From DATIVK01 sp035465955 (lineage in GTDB: Bacteria; Myxococcota; Myxococcia; Myxococcales; Anaeromyxobacteraceae), in assembly GCA_035465955.1 (NCBI GenBank), contig DATIVK010000077.1:1-8244 (forward strand): a stretch of 8,244 nucleotides of DNA, written 5' to 3'. Shown in pieces: positions 1 through 5,583 of the stretch. Positions within the stretch are counted from its first letter, which is position 1, and each line of letters starts with the position of its first letter. Under the pieces are notes generated by a model. The model searched no databases, had not been told where the DNA came from, and saw only the letters and a list, made by a program, of their open reading frames with translations. Made by a program: the position numbers and the translations under genes.

Positions 1-119
1 GTGTTCCCCTGGATCACCTTGAGGTCGCGGACGACGAAGCAGCCGTCGAGCGTGATCGTCACGTACGCCTTCAGCTTCTCCTCGTGGACGGGGAAGACGC
101 GGACCTCGGTGATCTCCAT
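1..119 (-). CDS. spoVG: SpoVG family nucleic-acid-binding regulator (N-terminal part only)
   Basis: The first 39 codons of SpoVG are present; the rest lies beyond the left edge. The protein begins MEITEVRVFPV and continues with KLKAYVTITLD and CFVVRDLKVIQGN, which is the highly conserved SpoVG N-terminus. SpoVG proteins are small (about 85-100 residues) cytoplasmic nucleic-acid-binding regulators, named for a sporulation and septation role in Bacillus but also found in spirochaetes and Deltaproteobacteria that do not sporulate. The start is ATG at 119-117 with GAGGG seven bases upstream. The gene starts inside the 3' end of ispE in another frame (49-bp overlap), so the two are surely co-transcribed. 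ispE and spoVG are close neighbours in several bacterial groups, often followed by prs and rplY/ctc. Identity is near certain; the target of regulation cannot be read from this fragment. Confidence 0.93.
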   Translation of the reverse strand, partial: MEITEVRVFPVHEEKLKAYVTITLDGCFVVRDLKVIQGN

Positions 120-988
120 GACACGACCCTCGGATGCCGCTGCGTCGTCCGCACTGCGAAGACCCGCACCGCTCCCTTCCCCTCCTCCTGCAGCGCCGCG
201 GCCGCGCGCGTCGCGGCGCGCCGGTCCGCGAAGATGCCGAAGACGGTGGGACCGCTGCCCGACATCATAGCTACGCTCGCCCCGAGGCTCAGGACACGAC
301 CCCGGAGGGTCGAGAGGGCGGCGAAGCGGGCGAGGCACGGGGCCTCCAGGTCGTTGGCGGCGGCGCGCGGCGAGAAGCGGGGAGCCCTCCTCGGGATCCG
401 CGCGCGGGCCGGCTCACCCCGCGCCGCGTCGAGCCAGCGGTAGGCGTCGCCCGCGCGGATCGCGAGCGCGGGGTCGGTGGGGTAGGCGAGGACGAGGTGG
501 AGCGTCGCGACCTTCGCCGGCGCGAGCCGCTCGCCGCGCCCGGCCGCCCAGGCCGGGCCGTCGCCGAGGAAGAACGGCACGTCGGAGCCGACGACGAGCC
601 CGATCTCCTCGAGCGCCGCCGAGTCGCGGATCCGGAAGGCGCGCGCGAGGCAGCGGATCACCGCGGCGGCGTCCGAGCTGCCGCCGCCGAGCCCGGCGGT
701 GATGGGCGTCCGCTTCACGATCCGGATCGCGACGGAGCGGTCGATCCCGAAGCGCGCGCGGAAGGCCTCCGCGGCGCGCGCCGCGAGGTTGCCGGGGCCG
801 TCGAGCCCGGGGTGGCGCGGGACGCGGCACGTGACCGGCCCCGCGCGCGCGCCGACCCGGACCTCCACCTCGTCGCCGAGGTCGAGCGGCACCATGAGGC
901 TGTCGATGTCGTGGAAGCCGTCTGCCCGGAGCGGGCCGACGCGCAGCACGAGGTTGACCTTGGCCGGGGCGAGGGTCGTGAGGCGCAC
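71..988 (-). CDS. ispE: 4-diphosphocytidyl-2-C-methyl-D-erythritol kinase
   Basis: IspE phosphorylates the 2-hydroxyl of CDP-methylerythritol with ATP, the fourth step of the cytoplasmic MEP pathway to IPP and DMAPP. The 305-residue product is a GHMP kinase. The N-terminal motif APAKVNLVLRV (7-17) carries the active-site Lys10. The glycine-rich ATP loop ITAGLGGGSSDAAAV is at 96-110, catalytic Asp136 lies in GSDVPFF, NDLE is at 212-215, and the C-terminal GHMP motif MSGSGPTVFG is at 242-251. The start is GTG at 988, chosen because the APAK motif must lie about ten residues in and GGAGGT stands nine bases upstream; the frame stays open far upstream but that part is antisense-like to no known domain and overlaps the cytochrome. 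The last 20 or so residues, rich in Arg and Ser, run past the usual end of the fold and overlap spoVG by 49 bp. All catalytic motifs are intact. Confidence 0.96.
   Translation of the reverse strand: MRLTTLAPAKVNLVLRVGPLRADGFHDIDSLMVPLDLGDEVEVRVGARAGPVTCRVPRHPGLDGPGNLAARAAEAFRARFGIDRSVAIRIVKRTPITAGLGGGSSDAAAVIRCLARAFRIRDSAALEEIGLVVGSDVPFFLGDGPAWAAGRGERLAPAKVATLHLVLAYPTDPALAIRAGDAYRWLDAARGEPARARIPRRAPRFSPRAAANDLEAPCLARFAALSTLRGRVLSLGASVAMMSGSGPTVFGIFADRRAATRAAAALQEEGKGAVRVFAVRTTQRHPRVVSWRSPRSASSPSTRRS
127..131 (-). promoter_or_regulatory. Shine-Dalgarno of spoVG
   Basis: On the minus strand GAGGG (131-127) sits seven bases before the ATG at 119. It lies inside the ispE reading frame and supports the spoVG start despite the long overlap. 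Confidence 0.6.
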
Positions 989-995
989 GGGGCCG

Positions 996-2906
996 CTACC
1001 TCCGCCGGTGCTCGCCCTCGTGGCACTCCTTGCAGGGCGCGCCGAGGCCGCCCGCGGCGGCGTGCAGCCGCTTCCACTGCGGCTGCGCCTTGTCGTGGCA
1101 GCGGTCGCAGAGGGCGTCCCCCTCGATGACGAAGAGCTTCTTGCGCGCGGCCGCGTGCGGGTCGTGGCAGCCGGTGCAGGGGCCCCCCTTGACCGCCGGC
1201 GTGGAGTGGATGCGGGCGAAGTTGGGCTCGGCGAGGTCGTGGCAGTCGGCGCAGAGCGCCTGGCCCGGCTTCGCGACCAGCTTCGCCTGGCGCGCGGCGT
1301 GCGCGTCGTGACAGTCGAGGCAGTCGCCACTCTCCGCGGGCGGGTGGAGCACGGCCCCCTTCGCCTGGAGCGCCTTCGCGATCGCCTCGTGGCAGCCGAG
1401 GCAGAGCTCGCCGCCCGCCTTGCGGGTGAGGTGCTTGTTGGCGTTGCCGTGCGGCTCGTGGCAGTCGGCGCAGCGGCCGGCGGCGACCGGGGCGTGGCGA
1501 GACCGCCCGCGCGCCCACTCGCGCTCGGCGGCGGCGTGGCACTTGCCGCACGGATCGCCCGCCTTGACGAGGTGCGGCCGGTCGCCGTGGGCGCCGTGGC
1601 AGGCGACGCAGTTGCCGGCGGCGAAGGGGTTGTGGAGCTTCGCGCCGGCCCGCTTCTCGAACATCCCCTCGTGGCACCGCGAGCAGAGGACCTTGGGCTC
1701 CACGGGCAGGAGGGCCTCGAACTCCGAGCCGTGGGGGACGTGGCAGGTGGCGCACTCGCCCCGGGCGACGGGCGGGTGGGCGTCCTTCCCCTTCTTCTCC
1801 TCGCCCGCCTGCACGTCGTGGCACTCGGCGCAGAGCGCGGCCCCCGTCTTCACGAGGAGCTTCGGGCCGCCGCCGTGCGGGTCGTGGCAGAGCGCGCAGT
1901 CGCCGGAGCGGACCGGGTCGTGGGCGGAGCGGCTCGTCACCCACTTCTGCGCCGCCTTGTGGCAGCCGAGGCAGAGCTGCCCCTGGGGCTGGGTGAGCAG
2001 CTGGGGCTGGTCCGAGGCGTGGTGGAGGTGGCAGTCGGCGCAGCGCCCCTTCTTCACCGGCGGGTGCGCCACCTTCGCGGTCTGGATCTTCTGGTCGATC
2101 GCGTAGTGGCACTCGAGGCAGAGGGCCCCGCCCTTCGCGAAGAGCAGGCTCTCGCGATCGGAGGCGTGGGGCGAGTGGCAGCCCCAGCAGATGTTGTCCT
2201 TGACGATCCAGTGGACGTTCTTGCGCTTCAGCTCCTTGTCGATCCCGTCGTGGCACTGGAGGCAGAGCCCCTGCGTCCGGTCGCTGAGGGCGTACGGCTC
2301 CTGCCGGGTGGGGGCGTGGCAGGTGGAGCAGTCCGGCATCGGCTCGTGGACGACCGGCCGGATCAGCTTCTCCTTGGGGCTCGAGTGCGGATCGTGGCAG
2401 AGCGTGCACTTGTCCGACTCGACCCGCATCCCCCCGTGCTTGTCCTGGAGCCCGCTGTGGCAGCCGTCGCACAGGGACGAGAGAGGCTCCTTGAGGAGCC
2501 GCTCGTTGTCGGAGGAGTGGGGCTGGTGGCACGCGGTGCAGCCGTCGCCCTCGATGATCGAGTGGACGTGCTTGCCGCGGAAGCGCGCCTCGCGGTGGCA
2601 CCGGAGGCAGAGATCGGGCTGCGTCTCGAGGAGCTGCGGCTTCTCGTCCTTCGCGTGCGGTCGGTGGCACGCCCCGCAGTCGCTGGCCCCCTTGAAGGGG
2701 AGGTGGACGACGGCGCGCTGGAGCTGGGGCGCGATCCCCTTTTCGTGGCAACCCCAGCAGGCCGGATCCGGATTGAGCGCGCCGACGGTGAGGCGCACGG
2801 TCGCCGTGGGGCTGGCGGGCGGCGGGGTCTTCGCCGGTGCGGCCCCGGCGGGGCGGCCGAGGGCGACGAGGACGAAGAGGAGGGCGAGTCTGGGGGTTGC
2901 GGTCAT
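996..2906 (-). CDS. Exported 25-haem c-type cytochrome with tandem doubled-CXXCH repeats
   Basis: The product has 636 residues. A signal peptide (MTATPRLALLFVLVALG, likely cleaved near residue 22-23 in PAGAAP) sends it to the periplasm, where c-type haems are attached. I count 25 CXXCH motifs, first Cys at 50, 77, 100, 123, 146, 167, 193, 215, 240, 263, 289, 312, 337, 359, 385, 408, 433, 453, 479, 502, 529, 552, 577, 600 and 625, about one haem per 25 residues. They form roughly twelve 48-residue units: a leading His, then GxCxxCHxPH, then LCxxCH (doubled-CXXCH type). About 29 further His residues exist, enough for bis-His ligation of all haems. There is no transmembrane segment, lipobox or catalytic domain, so the likely role is electron transfer through the periplasm or cell surface. 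The ATG at 2906 is the only start that yields the signal peptide; it has no clear Shine-Dalgarno. Partner and exact location are unknown. Confidence 0.93.
   Translation of the reverse strand: MTATPRLALLFVLVALGRPAGAAPAKTPPPASPTATVRLTVGALNPDPACWGCHEKGIAPQLQRAVVHLPFKGASDCGACHRPHAKDEKPQLLETQPDLCLRCHREARFRGKHVHSIIEGDGCTACHQPHSSDNERLLKEPLSSLCDGCHSGLQDKHGGMRVESDKCTLCHDPHSSPKEKLIRPVVHEPMPDCSTCHAPTRQEPYALSDRTQGLCLQCHDGIDKELKRKNVHWIVKDNICWGCHSPHASDRESLLFAKGGALCLECHYAIDQKIQTAKVAHPPVKKGRCADCHLHHASDQPQLLTQPQGQLCLGCHKAAQKWVTSRSAHDPVRSGDCALCHDPHGGGPKLLVKTGAALCAECHDVQAGEEKKGKDAHPPVARGECATCHVPHGSEFEALLPVEPKVLCSRCHEGMFEKRAGAKLHNPFAAGNCVACHGAHGDRPHLVKAGDPCGKCHAAAEREWARGRSRHAPVAAGRCADCHEPHGNANKHLTRKAGGELCLGCHEAIAKALQAKGAVLHPPAESGDCLDCHDAHAARQAKLVAKPGQALCADCHDLAEPNFARIHSTPAVKGGPCTGCHDPHAAARKKLFVIEGDALCDRCHDKAQPQWKRLHAAAGGLGAPCKECHEGEHRRR
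998..1003 (-). promoter_or_regulatory. Shine-Dalgarno of ispE overlapping the cytochrome stop codon
   Basis: The minus strand reads GGAGGTAG: GGAGGT (1003-998) is the ribosome-binding site for the GTG at 988, nine bases away, and its final T is the first base of the TAG stop (998-996) of the upstream cytochrome gene. Ribosomes ending on the cytochrome stop directly on the ispE entry site, which implies translational coupling. The match also fixes the ispE start. Confidence 0.7.
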
Positions 2907-2907
2907 C

Positions 2908-3017
2908 GAGGTGAGGCTCTGCAGGGGGGCGGGTGAAGTGGGGCCGCATCTTACAGAAAACGACGGCCGTGTCTCCCCGGATCCGTGGCGCCGGGGCGCA
3001 GCGCCGCCCCTCACCTC
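2908..3017. repeat. 9-bp inverted repeat spanning the cytochrome leader
   Basis: GAGGTGAGG at 2908-2916 and its exact reverse complement CCTCACCTC at 3009-3017 are 92 bases apart. In a minus-strand transcript reading through from the exonuclease gene, the distal copy would end one base before the cytochrome ATG, so pairing would tie up the start region. Chance is not excluded in such GC-rich DNA. Confidence 0.35.
2948..2975 (-). promoter_or_regulatory. Candidate promoter for the cytochrome-ispE-spoVG transcript
   Basis: In the only AT-richer patch of the gap the minus strand carries GAGACA (2975-2970), a 16-base spacer containing TTTT, and TAAGAT (2953-2948). Each hexamer matches four of six bases of the sigma-70 consensus. 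Transcription would begin near 2941, giving a leader of about 35 bases. The match is weak and promoter sequences of this organism are unknown, so this is only a candidate. Confidence 0.25.
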
Positions 3018-3031
3018 CCCCGGTGGGGGAG
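2993..3031. terminator. Two adjacent GC-rich hairpins after the exonuclease gene
   Basis: CTCCCCCGGTGGGGGAG (3015-3031) is a perfect 7-bp stem with a 3-base loop, starting 19 bases past the exonuclease stop. Next to it GGGGCGCAGCGCCGCCCC (2993-3010) makes a 6-bp stem with a 6-base loop. Neither is followed by a T-run on the minus strand, so a classical intrinsic terminator is not shown; they may attenuate read-through or protect the mRNA 3' end. The CTCCCC/GGGGAG stem flanked by GTGAGGGG also resembles dispersed palindromic (REP-like) intergenic repeats common in high-GC proteobacteria. Confidence 0.4.
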
Positions 3032-3049
3032 AGGAAGGTTGCTCAGCCG

Positions 3050-5212
3050 TCAGTATCGGATCCGCGCCTGCCAGGTGCGCTGCGACGCCTCGCGCGCGTC
3101 CTTGAGCGTGACGATCCCGGCGTCGGCGAGGAGCGGGATCATCTTGAGGAAGATCTCCCCCGCCATGATGGCGTCGCCGAGCGCCGTGTGGCGGCCGATC
3201 ACCGGCACGCCGAACCGCGCCGCGATCTCCTCGAAGCGGTGCGCGGCGAGGTTGGGGTGGAGGACCGCCGAGAGCAGGAGCGTGTCGAGCACCGGCTGCG
3301 TGAAGCGGACGCCCGTCCGCGGCTCCAGCAGCTGCAGGAAGCGCATGTCGAACGCGGCGTTGTGGGCGACGAGGACCGTCTCCTCGCAGTAGCGGTGGAA
3401 CTGGGGGAGGACCTGCGCGATCGGCGGCTGGCCGCGCAGCATCGACGCGTCGATCCCGGTGATCCGCGCCGCCTCCGGCGACATGGGGCGCCCGGGGTCC
3501 ACGAACTGCTCGAAGCTGTCCTGGTGGAGGACCCGGAGGTTCACGATCCGGATCGCGCCGATGCAGACGATCTCGTCGAGCTCCGGCGCCAGCCCCGTCG
3601 TCTCGGTGTCGAAGACGGTGAAGGTGAGGTCGGAGAGCCGGCGCCGCTCCAGCTCCGGGTCGAGCGCCCCCTGCGCGAAGAGGTCGAAGTCGAAGAACTC
3701 CGGCCGGCTCCGCTCGACGGGGACGGCCGGCCGGGGCGCGGCGACCTCCGGCTGCGCGAGCGGCAGGACGAAGCGGAACAGGCCGGTCCCCGCCGCCCGA
3801 TCGGTCTGGTGCCAGAGCTCCCCCTCGTGCAGCTCGACGACCTGCTTCAGCGTGAGCGGGCTCGGCTCGCCGGCGGTGGCGAGCGGCCGGTCCTCCCACG
3901 CGGTGAGCGCCTCGGGGTCGAGGGCGGCGCCGGACCAGGCGAGGTCGAGCTGGGCGAGCCGGACCGCGCCGCGGACGCGCAGCCGGATCTCGGTCACGCC
4001 CGCCTCCAGGTGGAGCCAGGCCGCGATGGCGCACAGCGCCTGCATCAGCGAGAAGGCGTCGGCCCTCAGCCACACCCCCTCGTCGACCGGCTCGAGCCGC
4101 ACGGCGAGCCCGAGCCGGGTCTCGACGCGGCGCACGACGGCGCCGGCCAGGTCGGCCCCGGAGACGCTCTGGAGCATCCACGTGGGCCGCTCCGTCGACC
4201 GGTACTCCCCCTCTGCCTGCTCGAGGCGGGCGGAGAGGGCCGTCGCCTCCTCCTCGATCACCGCGGCGAAGCGCGCCCGCCGGGCCGCGTCCATCTGCGG
4301 GTAGGCGAGGAACGCCTCGACCGCGGCCCGGATGCTCGCCAGCGCGCGCCGGCTGGCGTCCGCGAAGCCGAGGAAGATCCCCGCGCGGCGGGACTCGCGG
4401 TCGGCCGCCGCGGTGACGTCGTCGACGAGCAGGATGAAGCCGGCGAGCGACCCGGCGTCGGCCGCCTCGCCCGCGGCGAGCACGGGCGTCACCTGCACGT
4501 GGACCAGGTGCTCCCCGGCGTTCGCCGCGAAGTGCGCGACCGCCGCGGCGCCGCCGCCGCGGAGCCGCGCCTCGACCGTCTCGACGGCGTGCGCGACGAG
4601 GCTGCGCTCGAAGATGGCGAAGACGGAGCGCCCCAGGCCGACGAGGCTCGCGCCGCCGATCGCGTGCGGCCGCTCCGAGGGCTGGCCGAGGAGCTCCCGG
4701 GCGCGCGCGTTGAAGAGGAGGATGCGCCCCTCGGCGTTGCAGACCAGGACGCCCTGGGTGAGCTCCGACACGAGGGCGGCCAGCCGGTTCCGCTCCTCGG
4801 CGACGCGCGCCTGCGCCTCGCGGACGCGCGCGTCCACGTCGCGCAGCAGCGCCTGGTGCTGCGACGCGAAGGCGTTGATCACCTGGGCCAGCGCCTGGGG
4901 CTCCTCGCCCCCCTCCGGCGTCACGCGGTGCGCCGGGTTTGCGCCCAGGATGATCCGCGTCCCCTCCGCCAGCCGGAGTGGCGGGGTGACGTACTTGGCG
5001 TAGAAGGTCCGCAGGAGGACCGCGACCACGCCGAGCATCGTCAGCGCCGCCAGCGCGAAGAGGCTGGCGCGCCGCTCCACGATGACGAGGAAGGACTGCC
5101 GCTCGACGCCGTCGAGGTCGGCCCAGAAGAGGGCCCCGACCGTCGCGATCGGGACGAGCGACAGGAGGTAGAGCCCGGCGAGGAGCAGGGCGAACTTGAG
5201 CTTCCCGTTCAT
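3050..5212 (-). CDS. Membrane PAS / degenerate histidine kinase / DnaQ-like 3'-5' exonuclease fusion
   Basis: This 720-residue protein combines signalling and nuclease parts. Two hydrophobic helices (about 5-30 and 48-70) anchor it in the inner membrane. A coiled stretch (about 110-140) leads to a PAS domain (about 143-265; LTQGVLVCNAEGRILLFNARA). Residues 275-485 align with a histidine-kinase core, but Asp285 replaces the phospho-acceptor His, the key N-box Asn is Trp399, the DxGxG box reads WSGAA (426-430), and the G2 box reads GEPSPLTL; it should be unable to phosphorylate. After a linker comes a DEDDh exonuclease (about 530-700) with all catalytic residues: Asp535 and Glu537 (FDTETTG), Asp622 (HNAAFD), His675 and Asp680 (HTALGD). 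The His-Asp spacing equals that of DnaQ. The ATG at 5212 overlaps the receiver stop as ATGA, with no good Shine-Dalgarno, so translation probably relies on reinitiation. Substrate (DNA, RNA or a small nucleotide) is unknown; it is probably not the replicative proofreading subunit. Confidence 0.9.
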   Translation of the reverse strand: MNGKLKFALLLAGLYLLSLVPIATVGALFWADLDGVERQSFLVIVERRASLFALAALTMLGVVAVLLRTFYAKYVTPPLRLAEGTRIILGANPAHRVTPEGGEEPQALAQVINAFASQHQALLRDVDARVREAQARVAEERNRLAALVSELTQGVLVCNAEGRILLFNARARELLGQPSERPHAIGGASLVGLGRSVFAIFERSLVAHAVETVEARLRGGGAAAVAHFAANAGEHLVHVQVTPVLAAGEAADAGSLAGFILLVDDVTAAADRESRRAGIFLGFADASRRALASIRAAVEAFLAYPQMDAARRARFAAVIEEEATALSARLEQAEGEYRSTERPTWMLQSVSGADLAGAVVRRVETRLGLAVRLEPVDEGVWLRADAFSLMQALCAIAAWLHLEAGVTEIRLRVRGAVRLAQLDLAWSGAALDPEALTAWEDRPLATAGEPSPLTLKQVVELHEGELWHQTDRAAGTGLFRFVLPLAQPEVAAPRPAVPVERSRPEFFDFDLFAQGALDPELERRRLSDLTFTVFDTETTGLAPELDEIVCIGAIRIVNLRVLHQDSFEQFVDPGRPMSPEAARITGIDASMLRGQPPIAQVLPQFHRYCEETVLVAHNAAFDMRFLQLLEPRTGVRFTQPVLDTLLLSAVLHPNLAAHRFEEIAARFGVPVIGRHTALGDAIMAGEIFLKMIPLLADAGIVTLKDAREASQRTWQARIRY

Positions 5213-5583
5213 CCGCCGTCGCCGAGCAGGTCCCGGACGCGCGCGACGAGGTCGCGCGTCGCGAAGGGCTTGGTCACGTAGGCGTCGGCGCCGAGGCCGA
5301 GCCCCTTCTCCATGTCCACGTCGCGCCCCTTGGCGGTGAGCAGCACGACCTTGGTGGCGCGCCGCGCGGGATCGCCGCGGATCGCCTGCAGCACCTCGTA
5401 CCCGTTCTTCCGCGGCATCATGACGTCGAGCAGGACGAGGTCGGGGCGGAAGGCCTCGACGGCGGCGAGCGCCTCCTCTCCGGTGCGGGCCACCCGGACC
5501 TCGTAGCCGCTCTGCTCCATCAGGAACTCGAGGGAGAGGACGATGTTGGGCTCATCGTCGGCGATGAGGACTCTGCGGGCCAT
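5209..5583 (-). CDS. Receiver-only (CheY-like) response regulator
   Basis: The 124-residue product is a single receiver domain with no output domain. The acidic pocket Asp9/Asp10 (IADDEP), phospho-acceptor Asp53 (LLDVMMP), Thr83 (LLTAKG) and Lys105 (YVTKPF) are all present, so it should accept phosphate, most likely from the kinase encoded just upstream. The ATG at 5583 shares one base with the kinase stop (TGATG) and has GAGGAG six bases upstream; a GTG one codon earlier is possible but lies only three bases from that site. Its stop overlaps the start of the exonuclease fusion by 4 bp (ATGA). With no DNA-binding domain it must act by protein contact; the membrane exonuclease fusion is the obvious candidate partner, which is inference from gene order. 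Confidence 0.95.
   Translation of the reverse strand: MARRVLIADDEPNIVLSLEFLMEQSGYEVRVARTGEEALAAVEAFRPDLVLLDVMMPRKNGYEVLQAIRGDPARRATKVVLLTAKGRDVDMEKGLGLGADAYVTKPFATRDLVARVRDLLGDGG

Noticed and set aside
996..2780. Regular GTGGCA-like spacing of about 70 bp on the plus strand, which resembles a repeat array
   Set aside because: It is the reverse complement of the TGC-NNN-NNN-TGC-CAC codons of the haem motifs; the sequences between are coding and not constant in length, so it is not a CRISPR array.
699..2936. A 745-codon open frame on the plus strand across the cytochrome and ispE
   Set aside because: It is the antisense shadow of the haem repeats (Val, Ala, Leu, Gly, Arg runs); the minus strand there encodes 25 CXXCH motifs and IspE catalytic motifs.
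715..2949. A 744-codon minus-strand frame overlapping the cytochrome
   Set aside because: Out-of-frame Pro/Arg-rich reading of the same DNA with no recognisable motif.
2907..4181. Extension of the cytochrome frame upstream to 4181
   Set aside because: The extra 425 codons are the out-of-frame shadow of the exonuclease fusion and would bury the signal peptide; the ATG at 2906 starts a proper signal sequence.
3050..5212. Calling the exonuclease fusion the replicative polymerase III epsilon subunit
   Set aside because: It is about three times the length of DnaQ, is membrane anchored and lies in a signalling operon; only the exonuclease fold is shared.
2933..5281. A 782-codon open frame on the plus strand
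   Set aside because: It is fully antisense to the exonuclease fusion and has low-complexity Arg/Glu/Gly/Leu-rich composition with no motif. Long antisense frames are expected in DNA with this much G and C at third positions.
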